Translations under genes and position numbers: made by a program
Shown here: positions 18,783 to 27,093 of the stretch, piece by piece
Layout: every line of letters starts with the position of its first letter
How positions within the stretch are numbered: the stretch's first letter is position 1
From: Candidatus Paraluminiphilus aquimaris
GTDB taxonomy: Bacteria > Pseudomonadota > Gammaproteobacteria > Pseudomonadales > Halieaceae
DNA: 64,000 nucleotides
Direction: 5' to 3'
NCBI RefSeq assembly: GCF_026230195.1
Contig: NZ_CP036501.1
Coordinates: 1,984,001 to 2,048,000 of the forward strand
The notes under the pieces: model-generated
What the model was told of the DNA's origin: nothing
Databases searched by the model: none
What the model saw: only the letters and a program-made list of their open reading frames with translations

Positions 18783-20186
18783 TCACTCAGCAACCGTCCA
18801 GCCCCAATCGCTCACGTCGCTGTTTGCCGCCAACCAGACGAAAACCAAATACGCTGCGACATTTTGATCCATTGCTGCCGGATCGATCTTGTCGAGCGTA
18901 TCATCTGGGGTGTGATGCAAGTCGAAGTAGTCGCTGCCATCTTGCACGAACCGGAAGCCGGGAAACCCCAAGGCATTTAACGGGCTCAGATCTGGACCGC
19001 TAGACCTCGCGGTGTCACTACCCGGTGCAATGCCAAGCGGCTCTACGAGTTCTGCTATTTTGTCGGCTACCGGCGCGGCCGCCTCGTTTATATTTCGCGT
19101 GATCTTCCAGATTCGTCCGGCACCAAAGTCGCTCTCTGTGCCAATAACGTGCTTTCTAAGCTCCGCCTTGTGGGCTTTTGCGTAGGCGTATCCTCCCAAC
19201 AGTCCCACCTCTTCCGCACCCCAGAGAACGAGCCGTATGGTTCGTCGCGGTTTTAGCCCTCGACTTTTAATCTGACGCAGCACCTCCATCGTGATCGCAA
19301 CACCCGCGCCGTCATCAACAGCCCCCGTGCCTAGATCCCAACTATCAAGGTGGCCTCCGATAACAACAATTTCATCTGCAAGGTCCGTTCCCGGAATGTC
19401 CGCAATGACATTTCCACTCTCAACCACCCCCGTGTAATGGGGCGTCAGCGTCATCTTCACGGTAATTGTCTGGCCTCTTGCGGAAATTCTCTCCAGCTGG
19501 TCGGCATCGGGATTTGATAAAGCGGCGATGGGAATGGGTGTAACGTCGTCTGCATAGCTCATATTCCCCGTATGAGGCATACGATGGCTATCGGTTCCGA
19601 TCGACCTTATCAGTGTTGCTATGGCGCCCCGACGCGCAGCCTCAACGGCACCCGCTGATCGAAGGCGGACGAAATGACCATAGGATGAACCGTCTTGTGT
19701 TTTCTGCATTCCATGACCGACATACGCTATTTTCCCGCTCAGGGAACCTACCTCTGCTGCCATCAACTCCGCGAGGGTTTCGAAAAGAACCACCTCTGCT
19801 TCCACCCCGGCATCAGCCGTTGCTATGCTGTTCCCGAGCGAGGTTATAGAGAGTTTTTGAGGGAAGGGAGCGACGATTTCAGCGACTTCAGTACCCCTCT
19901 CCCAACCATCCATGGCAAAGCGTTCAACTCTTACATTCTCAAAGCCATAGGACGCGAGCTTGGTTACCGCCCAAGCGCGGGCTCTCGCCTCCGCTTCGCT
20001 ACCAGCCAGCCGCGGCCCTACTTCAGTTGTGAGGCTCTCCACGATATTCCACGCTCGCGACCCTACCAACGCCTCATCACGGAGTTGTTTGGCAGTGGAT
20101 ATTGTCTCGTCCGATAAAGGCGTTGCGCTTACTGTAGCGGCCCACCAGGACATGACTACCAAGGTCAATGATGTTCGTCGTTTCAT
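18783..20186 (-). CDS. Exported M28 family zinc aminopeptidase/carboxypeptidase
   Basis: Secreted or periplasmic peptidase of 467 residues from the ATG at 20186, which gives a signal peptide (MKRRTSLTLVVMSWWAATVSA). It has a PA-type insert (about 130-260) and an M28 catalytic domain with two-zinc ligands visible: GGHLDSWDLGTGAVDDGAG (His, Asp), WGAEEVGLLGG (the catalytic and ligand Glu pair), ESDFGAG (Asp) and DLHHTPDDT (His). The layout resembles plasma glutamate carboxypeptidase-like M28 enzymes. It lies about 280 bp before the metalloprotease on the same strand, and the two may act together on peptides. Confidence 0.9.
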   Translation of the reverse strand: MKRRTSLTLVVMSWWAATVSATPLSDETISTAKQLRDEALVGSRAWNIVESLTTEVGPRLAGSEAEARARAWAVTKLASYGFENVRVERFAMDGWERGTEVAEIVAPFPQKLSITSLGNSIATADAGVEAEVVLFETLAELMAAEVGSLSGKIAYVGHGMQKTQDGSSYGHFVRLRSAGAVEAARRGAIATLIRSIGTDSHRMPHTGNMSYADDVTPIPIAALSNPDADQLERISARGQTITVKMTLTPHYTGVVESGNVIADIPGTDLADEIVVIGGHLDSWDLGTGAVDDGAGVAITMEVLRQIKSRGLKPRRTIRLVLWGAEEVGLLGGYAYAKAHKAELRKHVIGTESDFGAGRIWKITRNINEAAAPVADKIAELVEPLGIAPGSDTARSSGPDLSPLNALGFPGFRFVQDGSDYFDLHHTPDDTLDKIDPAAMDQNVAAYLVFVWLAANSDVSDWGWTVAE

Positions 20187-20313
20187 GCTGCGAATCCCCG
20201 TTTTTGTCCTTTGTACCATAGCAAAATCGTTTTCAAGACGGATAGATTTGCTTGGAACTTTTGACCACCGTTAATGATCTAAACGGATCACATCACACAA
20301 GCTAGGCGGTGGA

Positions 20314-21024
20314 ATGAATCGACATCTAGACTCGAGACCCAAAGGCGCAGCTCTCCTGGGACTGCTTTGCATCGCCTCGATGACCGTAAATGCGGAAACC
20401 CGCTTCGAAGTAACGGGGAAAGGATTTATCGACGTAGCACCGGATGAGGCTACCTTTCAGGCTACGGTGACGGAAGTGACCGAAAACGTAAAAGACGCGC
20501 AAAGTGCCGTGAATAATGTGATTGCAAATCTGGAAAACGCGGTAGCCCAATACGACCTTAAAAAAGGTAGCGTTGATTCAAGTGCACTCTCTTTTAATCC
20601 ACAATATGAATGGGACCCGTCATCTAAAAAGCAGGTATTCGTCGGTTACCGCGTTTCGCGAAACTTAACGTTCACAAGCAAAAGTGTTGCTGACGTGGGC
20701 TCGATTGTACAGTCACTCGCCGTCTTCGGCGCAACGCAAATCAGTCCGCCGATTTTCGGTTATTCTCAAGGGGAGCAAGCAACAGCAGATGCCATGCGCA
20801 ACGCCGTCAAGCATGCATTGGGAAAGCTTGAGTTGATGGCCTCAGCGGCCGATATGTCCGTTGATAAAGTCGAGTCCATTACTGAGATCACAGGATACTC
20901 ACGTCCCCCCGTACAAGGTGTTGCGCGTTTCGAGTCAGCGGATTACTCAGACGCGCCCCCTTCCGTCTCGGTGGGAACAATTCGGTACTCTTCCAAGGTG
21001 CAAATTATTGCAACGGCTTATTAA
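20314..21024 (+). CDS. SIMPL domain protein (DUF541), exported
   Basis: Periplasmic SIMPL/DUF541 protein of 236 residues; the family includes YggE, linked to oxidative-stress tolerance, and its biochemical role is unclear. A signal peptide runs to about residue 28 (LLGLLCIASMTVNA). The domain starts ETRFEVTGKGFIDVAPDEATFQATVTE and ends with KVQIIATAY, both characteristic of the family. It precedes the Bax1-I gene by about 80 bp. Confidence 0.85.
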   Translation: MNRHLDSRPKGAALLGLLCIASMTVNAETRFEVTGKGFIDVAPDEATFQATVTEVTENVKDAQSAVNNVIANLENAVAQYDLKKGSVDSSALSFNPQYEWDPSSKKQVFVGYRVSRNLTFTSKSVADVGSIVQSLAVFGATQISPPIFGYSQGEQATADAMRNAVKHALGKLELMASAADMSVDKVESITEITGYSRPPVQGVARFESADYSDAPPSVSVGTIRYSSKVQIIATAY

Positions 21025-21102
21025 ATAAGTAGGGCTTGGATATCACATCACTCACCCCTATTATTACCTAACTATTCATGCAATGAGATCAGGAGATTGA
21101 TC

Positions 21103-21777
21103 ATGGCGGAAAGACGTGTAGATGTGGCAGCGGCTCGCTTTGACAGTGCGACGCTGGAAACGAACAAAGTACTCAAAAATACCTACATGCTCTTGGGTAT
21201 GACGCTGGCCTTTAGTGCAATTACCGCTGGCGTATCGATGGCACTGAATCTTCCAGCCATTATGGCGCTAGTATTTTCCATCATCGGATTTGTTCTTTTG
21301 TTTGTGGTTCAGCGGATGGCCGACAGTTCAAAAGGTTTGCCGGCAATTTTTGCCTTTACGGGTTTCATGGGGGCAAGCCTTGGACCACTCCTCAATGTCT
21401 ACCTTGCAATGCCCGGTGGCGCATCACTCGTAACACAGTCGCTCGCGGGTACCGCCTTTATTTTCTTCGGGCTCTCTGCTTATGCGCTTCAAAGTAAGCG
21501 CGATTTCTCCTTCATGCACGGCTTTTTGTACGCGGGCCTAATAGTTGTGTTGGTAGCGATGATCGCCAACATTTTTCTTGGTATTCCTGCTCTCTCGCTG
21601 ACCATCTCAGCAGCAGTCGTAATGATCATGTCAGGATTAATTTTGTTTGATACGAGCAGAATCATCAACGGTGGCGAGACAAACTATATCCGCGCGACGG
21701 TGGGTTTGTACTTAAGCATTTACAATATTTTCATTCATCTACTCTCTCTTTTAGGCGTTTTGGGCGGCGACGATTAA
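21103..21777 (+). CDS. Bax inhibitor-1/YccA family membrane protein
   Basis: Seven-helix inner-membrane protein of 224 residues; YccA interacts with and inhibits FtsH in E. coli. Start chosen at ATG 21103 because AGGAG lies 7 bases upstream; the longer frame would start with TTG. Hydrophobic segments run throughout, and the C-terminal LFDTSRIINGGETNYIRATVGLYLSIYNIFIHLL block is the family signature (only partly quoted motif: DTSRII and YLSIYN). Immediately upstream of tusDCBE, as in Pseudomonas; in E. coli yccA is next to tusE. Confidence 0.93.
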   Translation: MAERRVDVAAARFDSATLETNKVLKNTYMLLGMTLAFSAITAGVSMALNLPAIMALVFSIIGFVLLFVVQRMADSSKGLPAIFAFTGFMGASLGPLLNVYLAMPGGASLVTQSLAGTAFIFFGLSAYALQSKRDFSFMHGFLYAGLIVVLVAMIANIFLGIPALSLTISAAVVMIMSGLILFDTSRIINGGETNYIRATVGLYLSIYNIFIHLLSLLGVLGGDD

Positions 21778-21795
21778 GTCGTGTTGCTTCGCACG

Positions 21796-21819
21796 AACCC
21801 CGGCTTGCCGGGGTTTTTT
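21796..21819 (+). terminator. Intrinsic terminator after Bax1-I gene
   Basis: AACCCCGG-CTTG-CCGGGGTT stem with six T. It lies between the Bax1-I gene and tusD, so tusDCBE probably needs readthrough or its own promoter. Confidence 0.92.
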
Positions 21820-21827
21820 ATTCCTTC

Positions 21828-22142
21828 ATGAAACCAATTGCCCTACTTATTAAAGCCGATGCCACTGATACGCCAGCGGCTTTGCGCTATGCCAACGCAC
21901 TCGTCAATGCGGGAAATCCGCTGGTCGGCGTATTCTTTCTTGGTAAAGGTGTCCGTCAAGCGGAGCAACTAAGCCACCAAGACTGGAGAGACCTCAAGCA
22001 TCGCTCGGGTGCCCCTCTTACGCTTTGCAGCGCGTCGGCCGATAAATTCAGCGTTCAAGGTGATGAAGACTTCATCATTGCAGGACTTGGCGAACTGATT
22101 ACAAGTGGCTTGCACGGTAACAGGGTGGTCAGTTTTGGGTGA
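21828..22142 (+). CDS. tusD: Sulfurtransferase TusD (DsrE-like)
   Basis: Subunit of the TusBCD sulfur relay that passes persulfide sulfur from TusA to TusE for 2-thiouridine at the tRNA wobble position. It has 104 residues and is shorter than E. coli TusD (128). The sulfur-accepting cysteine is in LTLCSASAD (about residue 67). The start ATG is 9 bp after the terminator stem; its end overlaps the probable tusC start. Confidence 0.9.
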   Translation: MKPIALLIKADATDTPAALRYANALVNAGNPLVGVFFLGKGVRQAEQLSHQDWRDLKHRSGAPLTLCSASADKFSVQGDEDFIIAGLGELITSGLHGNRVVSFG

Positions 22143-22488
22143 GGCGTCCTCGTGGTTATTCGTCGTGACCTGCGCCCCCTATCAGCACGGTCTGGACAGT
22201 GATCCTGCCATTGATACGATTATGGCGGCTGGCGCGTTTGGGCAGGAAGTCGCAGTGCTGTTTATGGATGACGGACTTCAGTACCTGCACACCGACTTGG
22301 CTCCAGCTGAGGGACAGAGTGATCTCAGGAAGTTATTAAAATCACTCCCACTGTACGATGTGGAGCGGGTTCACGTGCTCGCTCAAAGTACGCCAGAAAC
22401 TGCTGCTCTCAGCCTGCCGGCGGATTTCATCTCTAAACCTGATGTCTTAGCGCTAATTGCAAGCGTTGATCATGTGGTGACGTATTAA
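22135..22488 (+). CDS. tusC: Sulfurtransferase TusC (DsrF-like)
   Basis: TusC subunit of the TusBCD complex. The DsrE-family fold is recognisable (SWLFVVTCAPYQHGLDSDPAIDTIMAAGAFGQEVAVLF quoted in part: APYQHG and VAVLFMDDG). I place the start at TTG 22135, overlapping the tusD stop by 8 bp, with GGGTGG about 8 bases upstream; a GTG at 22105 in frame is the alternative. tusB starts 1 bp after its stop. Confidence 0.88.
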   Translation: MGEASSWLFVVTCAPYQHGLDSDPAIDTIMAAGAFGQEVAVLFMDDGLQYLHTDLAPAEGQSDLRKLLKSLPLYDVERVHVLAQSTPETAALSLPADFISKPDVLALIASVDHVVTY

Positions 22489-22489
22489 T

Positions 22490-22756
22490 ATGACAGTGCA
22501 TTTAGTCAATAGAACTGAGCACCTTGCAAGTGTTGCAAAACTCGTCGCGCGGGATGATGTTGTCATCTTTACCGCCCCTGAAATCGATGCAAAGCTCCTT
22601 CACATTCTTCCCAATGAGTCGGTTACCGTCCATGTCCTTGAGGGTACTCTGATACACAATGCGCACCCAGGCAGTCATCAGACTCCGGGGCAAATCTCGG
22701 AGACGGATTGGGTACGCTACACTTCGGCTGACGAGGCCGTTATTAGCTGGGGGTAA
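22490..22756 (+). CDS. tusB: Sulfurtransferase complex subunit TusB (DsrH-like)
   Basis: TusB subunit, 88 residues (E. coli 95). The beginning MTVHLVNRTEH and the C-terminal ISETDWVRYTSADEAVISWG segment fit the DsrH family; it lacks the conserved Cys seen in DsrH of sulfur oxidisers, as several TusB do. Its identity rests largely on its place between tusC and tusE. Confidence 0.85.
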   Translation: MTVHLVNRTEHLASVAKLVARDDVVIFTAPEIDAKLLHILPNESVTVHVLEGTLIHNAHPGSHQTPGQISETDWVRYTSADEAVISWG

Positions 22757-22757
22757 C

Positions 22758-23084
22758 GTGCAGTCGCCTATCACCAATGACATGCTTGATAACAACGGAT
22801 TTCTCGCTGATCGGGGGCTGTGGTCGCCCGAGGCGGCACACGCGTTTGCAGAGCTAGAAAATATTCAGCTAACCGATGCGCACTGGGAAATACTCACATT
22901 GATTCAGGCCTTCTACGATGAGTACGATGCCTCGCCCGCAAATCGAGCGCTGGTAAACTACGTAAAGGCTGCACTTGGCGCCGAAAAGGGTAACAGTATT
23001 TATCTAATGACATTATTCCCCGGCTCCCCAACCCGTCTTGCGAGTCGAATTGCCGGCTTGCCCAAGCCCAAGAACTGTTTATAA
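22758..23084 (+). CDS. tusE: Sulfur relay protein TusE (DsrC-like)
   Basis: Accepts sulfur from TusBCD and hands it to MnmA. From the GTG at 22758, one base after the tusB stop, the product has 108 residues. The DsrC/TusE fold is clear: DNNGFLADRGLWSPEAA, LTDAHWEILTLIQAFYDEY and the C-terminal arm LPKPKNCL with the conserved penultimate cysteine. Only the last Cys is present, not the second one of dissimilatory DsrC, so this is the tRNA-modification form. The longer frame to 22659 overlaps tusB and lacks family similarity. Confidence 0.92.
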   Translation: MQSPITNDMLDNNGFLADRGLWSPEAAHAFAELENIQLTDAHWEILTLIQAFYDEYDASPANRALVNYVKAALGAEKGNSIYLMTLFPGSPTRLASRIAGLPKPKNCL

Positions 23085-23086
23085 CC

Positions 23087-24196
23087 GTGCTACCCAAAGA
23101 TTTCGCTCCACAAGCCTACGACACACTGCTAAATGAAAAGATCAGTGCTATCGCTCCACGGTTTAACGCGCTAGGCGCGCCTGCCCCTAGCGTTTTTGCG
23201 TCACCCACAGCGTCCTTTCGTATGCGGACTGAATTTCGCGTATGGCATGACGGAGACTCCCTCGACTTTGTCATGTTCGACAGAGAAGCACCTAAGATCC
23301 CTGTACCCATTGCTACATTCCCCATAGCAAGTGAAGCGGTTCAGGCTGTTTTCACGCCGCTTAAGGAGGCGCTAAAAGCGAGCCCTGAGCTTAAAAGAAA
23401 GCTTTTTCAGGTTGAGTTTCTCTCTACGCAGTCGGGTCAGGTTTTAGTGACGCTTATTTATCATCGTCAACTCGATGGAAAGTGGGAGCAAGCTGCACGG
23501 GGGCTTTCTGAACAGCTAAACATTTTGATGATTGGTCGCTCTCGTGGCCAAAAGATTACCCTCACTCAAGATTGGCTTGAGGAGACGCTCACGATCAATA
23601 CGCGAGTATTTAAGTACAAGCAGCCAGAACAGGCCTTCATTCAGCCCAACGCCTATGTCAACGAGCGCATGATCGAGTGGGCGATGAGTCAGATATCAGG
23701 TCCAGACTCGGATTTACTAGAGCTTTATTGCGGTATCGGAAATTTTACTATCCCATTGGCAACCCAATTTCAGCGTGTTCTCGCTACAGAAGTGTCTAAG
23801 GTTGCCACCCGGGCTGCCGTTGAGAATCTTGCATTGAACGGCGTTACAAACGTTGAGTTTGCGAGGCTGTCTGCCGAGGAAATGACTATCGCAATGGCGG
23901 GTACACGCACATTCAGACGTTTAGCATCACTAGAGACCGCCCTTGAGGACTACAATCTTCATACTGTGTTTGTGGATCCCCCCCGGGCTGGCCTTGATAC
24001 TGGGACGCTCGATCTTGTCAGTGGGTTTGAAGAAATTCTCTATATAAGCTGTAACCCCATGACATTATTAGATAATTTAGAAACGCTAATCAAAAGCCAC
24101 TCGATCGAGTCACTGGCATTTTTTGATCAGTTCCCCTACACCCCTCACTTAGAATGTGGCGTTCATCTAAAGCGTCATCAGGACTCAAAAGCATGA
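23087..24196 (+). CDS. trmA: tRNA (uracil-5-)-methyltransferase TrmA
   Basis: Makes ribothymidine at position 54 of tRNA using SAM. It has 369 residues against 366 in E. coli. The start is GTG, two bases after the tusE stop. The SAM-binding [16 protein letters not shown], catalytic [10 protein letters not shown] and nucleophile Cys322 in YISCNPMTL are present. There is no N-terminal TRAM domain or iron-sulfur cluster, which separates it from RlmC/RlmD. It follows tusE, and its stop overlaps the next gene. Confidence 0.95.
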   Translation: MLPKDFAPQAYDTLLNEKISAIAPRFNALGAPAPSVFASPTASFRMRTEFRVWHDGDSLDFVMFDREAPKIPVPIATFPIASEAVQAVFTPLKEALKASPELKRKLFQVEFLSTQSGQVLVTLIYHRQLDGKWEQAARGLSEQLNILMIGRSRGQKITLTQDWLEETLTINTRVFKYKQPEQAFIQPNAYVNERMIEWAMSQISGPDSDLLELYCGIGNFTIPLATQFQRVLATEVSKVATRAAVENLALNGVTNVEFARLSAEEMTIAMAGTRTFRRLASLETALEDYNLHTVFVDPPRAGLDTGTLDLVSGFEEILYISCNPMTLLDNLETLIKSHSIESLAFFDQFPYTPHLECGVHLKRHQDSKA

Positions 24197-24477
24197 AGCA
24201 GTTAAGTACGACTCAAATTGATTACGCTTTAAAAACGAGCTTAAGTCGCTGGCATCAAGACGGCGATTTTCTCCGGCGTGACTTTGAATTCAAGGACTTT
24301 GTAACCGCCTGGGGTTTCATGAACCGCGTCGCCTTACTCGCCGAGAAGGCTGATCACCATCCTAACTGGGAAAATGTCTACAACAGGGTCACCATTCGCC
24401 TATCGACGCACGACGCGGGGGGGCTAACCGACAAGGATTTACAACTCGCCGGCAACATAGACAAATGCGTGGTCTAA
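24193..24477 (+). CDS. phhB: 4a-hydroxytetrahydrobiopterin dehydratase
   Basis: Pterin carbinolamine dehydratase family, which recycles the pterin cofactor of phenylalanine hydroxylase. From the ATG at 24193 (ATGA overlap with trmA) it has 94 residues. The signature [18 protein letters not shown] includes the active-site His pair. No phhA lies nearby, so its role here may be in a different pterin step; the symbol follows the family. Confidence 0.88.
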   Translation: MKQLSTTQIDYALKTSLSRWHQDGDFLRRDFEFKDFVTAWGFMNRVALLAEKADHHPNWENVYNRVTIRLSTHDAGGLTDKDLQLAGNIDKCVV

Positions 24478-24485
24478 ACTACCGA

Positions 24486-25340
24486 CTAGGTCAATAAAAA
24501 GTTCTCTAAAGCCTCGGTTACCGCATCGTCAATCAGCATTGGCGCGTGACCCACATCGGCCACCTCTAAATAAAGCAGGTCAGGAACGCTTTGGATCATC
24601 CTGTCCTTTATGTCGGCATCCAATAGATCCGAAATAGCACCGCGTATTAGCATAAGGGGCTGACTCTCCAGTTGGGCGTATACCGACCAGAGATCTGGCG
24701 GTAACGCACTACCCTCATCCGACCTGACCGCCTGCGATATGGCAGGATCGTAATCTAGAAAAGGGGCGCCGTTTCGCTCCCCAAAGAGCTGCCTTGTGAA
24801 GTCCCTCCATTGCTGATCGCTCAGAGACGGAAATGCGACAGCGTTAATCGCACGATTGTACGCAACGGCCTCCTCCCACGTGGAGATAATCCCGCCCTGC
24901 CCGACATAGCCACTAATTCGGTCTAATCCCTCTTTGGACAGTTCAGGTCCGATGTCATTGAGAACGACATGGGTGAAAACCCCGGGACGCATCGCGTTCA
25001 TCACCATAGCCATCAGGCCACCCATCGAGGTTCCCACCGCGGCAACATGGTCTTCACCTACCGCTTCCAAGAGTTCGAACATGTCGTTGACGTACGTCGG
25101 AATGCCATAGCGGTCTGGCTGAGAGTCCCACTCTGACCTACCGCGTCCGCGCTGCTCAGGTACTAAGACTCGGAAATGCAGGGATAATCTATCGGCTAGC
25201 ACGTCAAAATCGCGAGAGTTTCGAGTCAAACCATGCATTAACAGCACGCAACCAGCACGATCGTCTGGGCCCGTATAATCCCTCGCATAAAGTGTGAGTC
25301 CATGCGGCACTTGGTAATAGAAATCGCTAAAACGCCTCAT
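24486..25340 (-). CDS. Alpha/beta hydrolase
   Basis: Cytosolic alpha/beta hydrolase of 284 residues with no signal peptide. The oxyanion region MHGLTRNSRDF, the nucleophile elbow GTSMGGLM (Ser105), the late Asp in SDLLDADI and the His in VADVGHAPML give a full triad. The substrate cannot be read from sequence; the family covers esterases and C-C hydrolases. Its 3' end faces the pterin dehydratase with an 8-bp gap. Confidence 0.8.
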   Translation of the reverse strand: MRRFSDFYYQVPHGLTLYARDYTGPDDRAGCVLLMHGLTRNSRDFDVLADRLSLHFRVLVPEQRGRGRSEWDSQPDRYGIPTYVNDMFELLEAVGEDHVAAVGTSMGGLMAMVMNAMRPGVFTHVVLNDIGPELSKEGLDRISGYVGQGGIISTWEEAVAYNRAINAVAFPSLSDQQWRDFTRQLFGERNGAPFLDYDPAISQAVRSDEGSALPPDLWSVYAQLESQPLMLIRGAISDLLDADIKDRMIQSVPDLLYLEVADVGHAPMLIDDAVTEALENFLLT

Positions 25341-25415
25341 CGCTCACCTCGCACCCACTCCCCGTGCGTTACCGCAGACGCCACAGAGCCACGAGCGCTT
25401 GCACACGAGTGCATA

Positions 25416-26030
25416 TCAGCCGGGATAAACGCTTGAAAGGCCTTGATAGACGGCGTCGGCAAAGTCCTTTTCTGTGGCATCTAAGCCACTCAAAATGTCA
25501 GACAGGTGCTCGTTATCCTCGCGTCCATTCCAGACTTTTATGTAGGAACCATCCTTGTAACCGTGGTCTTGTCGGAAAAAATTAAGTACGTTTTTACCGA
25601 CATACATCCGATACAGCTGATCGAAGCTAAGGTCGCTAGCTCGCATCAACGCCAAAAACGCCGGCGTCGAAAAAGACCCACTGGTTATGCAAGCGGCCGC
25701 CAGCGCTTCCGAGGCAGCCAGCAAACTTAACTCAGGAGCGGGTTCGCCACTGAGGTCTTCACAGATCGTGGTCGCCAGTGCTTCAGTGTCGTTCGCGGTG
25801 ACCATCAAGGCTGACATGCCAAAGTGCCAAATATCCACCACTTCAAGCTGAATCTGTTCGATGTCCGGTTCGGCGTGCTTCCACCACTTGTAACCTGCGT
25901 GGTCCATGAGTTCAGCGCACTCGATCCAGGCTGCGCGGTACCACTCGTACCCCTGCTTCCGCCAGTTTGGATGAACCTTAGTGTTCATCTTATCTTGAAG
26001 ATCCAGCATGGTAAGCACAGCGGTGAGCAT
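25416..26030 (-). CDS. Dimeric dUTP diphosphatase (all-alpha NTP pyrophosphatase)
   Basis: Removes dUTP, giving dUMP and pyrophosphate. The 204-residue protein belongs to the all-alpha dUTPase/MazG superfamily, not to trimeric Dut. The metal-binding pairs are visible as IECAELMDH and QLEVVDIWHF, and the start with LDLQDKMN...NWRKQGYEWYRAAW matches dimeric dUTPases. Whether a trimeric dut also exists cannot be judged here. Confidence 0.85.
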   Translation of the reverse strand: MLTAVLTMLDLQDKMNTKVHPNWRKQGYEWYRAAWIECAELMDHAGYKWWKHAEPDIEQIQLEVVDIWHFGMSALMVTANDTEALATTICEDLSGEPAPELSLLAASEALAAACITSGSFSTPAFLALMRASDLSFDQLYRMYVGKNVLNFFRQDHGYKDGSYIKVWNGREDNEHLSDILSGLDATEKDFADAVYQGLSSVYPG

Positions 26031-26108
26031 CGATTTTGTCCTATGTGTTTTCAGGTAGTGACGTTAACATGGCGCGCGTTTTCTTAACTACATTTTCGGG
26101 AATGAAAT

Positions 26109-26543
26109 ATGAGCCATGCCGACCCCATTGAACGTTTAAACAGTAATCGCCCACCCTTTATCGAGTTACTGAATGGTCGTGTCATTGCCAGCGATAGCGA
26201 AAAACAAAGCTGCACTTTTGAGTTCCGGCCCACCAAAGATCACTGCCACTCCATCGACGTTGTGCAAGGCGGCTTCATTACGGTCATGCTCGATGCTGCC
26301 ATGTCGCACGCCGTTTTCGCGCATTTAGGTCCAGAGGGCGTTATCGCACTCTCCAGTTATGAGGTGACGACCCGATATCACGCCGTAACCCGAGGGGAAC
26401 AGGGCCCGGTGTTCGCTAGAGGATGGATTCGCCAGGCAACATTTAAAACAGCCTTTTTAGAGTCGGAGCTACTCGACGAACACGGCAACCTACTCGCCAC
26501 GGCCCAGAGCGTGGCCAAAATCGTCCGAGCAAAACCGGCATAG
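26109..26543 (+). CDS. PaaI-like hotdog thioesterase
   Basis: Acyl-CoA thioesterase-like protein of 144 residues with the hotdog fold. The core VVQGGFITVMLDAAMSHAVFAH is the helix with the active-site Asp/Glu position, and the strand EVTTRYHAV follows. The substrate is unknown. It stands alone, divergent from the dUTPase gene. Confidence 0.8.
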   Translation: MSHADPIERLNSNRPPFIELLNGRVIASDSEKQSCTFEFRPTKDHCHSIDVVQGGFITVMLDAAMSHAVFAHLGPEGVIALSSYEVTTRYHAVTRGEQGPVFARGWIRQATFKTAFLESELLDEHGNLLATAQSVAKIVRAKPA

Positions 26544-26672
26544 CGCTGAGAAGGCAGTCCGCTCGATGCTTTAGACTGTCAACATTAGGCCGGAATATGT
26601 AATTTCTACTCTTCAATCGACGGGCCATCGGCGACATAGTCGTAAAATAGATAACTTCCGAGGTGCTGGCTT

Positions 26673-27044
26673 ATGAAAACAATCACTCTTCTCTTGGTAG
26701 CTGCAATGCTCGCAGGCTGCGCTGCGTCTAAGCGCTTTGTCGACGAGCCCATCATCGATCGCAAGGGTGTTGACATGACCAAGTACGCAATCGACAAGGC
26801 CGAGTGCCAGCAGTACGCCGAAGAGGTGAAGCAGGGTGAGAAAGTCGCTCGCGGGGTCATAGGGGGTGCTGTTGTAGGTGGTGCTATCGGCGCGATCGTC
26901 AACCGTAGCTCTAATTCAGCTGAGCGTGGTGCAGGCGTCGGCGCCGTGACGGGCGGTGTGAGAGGAACCCAAGAGGGAATTCGCGAGCAGGAAAAAGTCG
27001 TTAAACAGTGCCTTCGTGGAAGAGGCTACCGGGTACTTAACTGA
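26673..27044 (+). CDS. Glycine-zipper lipoprotein
   Basis: Small outer-membrane or periplasmic lipoprotein of 123 residues. The lipobox LAGC follows the N-terminal hydrophobic segment (Cys at 16). A glycine-zipper segment ARGVIGGAVVGGAIGAIV lies at about 60-80, as in many small envelope proteins of the Rcs/SlyB/Lpp-like class. A conserved Cys and Tyr lie at the C-terminus (QCLRGRGYRVLN). Function unknown. Confidence 0.8.
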   Translation: MKTITLLLVAAMLAGCAASKRFVDEPIIDRKGVDMTKYAIDKAECQQYAEEVKQGEKVARGVIGGAVVGGAIGAIVNRSSNSAERGAGVGAVTGGVRGTQEGIREQEKVVKQCLRGRGYRVLN

Positions 27045-27093
27045 CCCAAAAGGACCAGGAGCACCCCGTGAGCCCGTTCAGCTTTTGGGTGCC

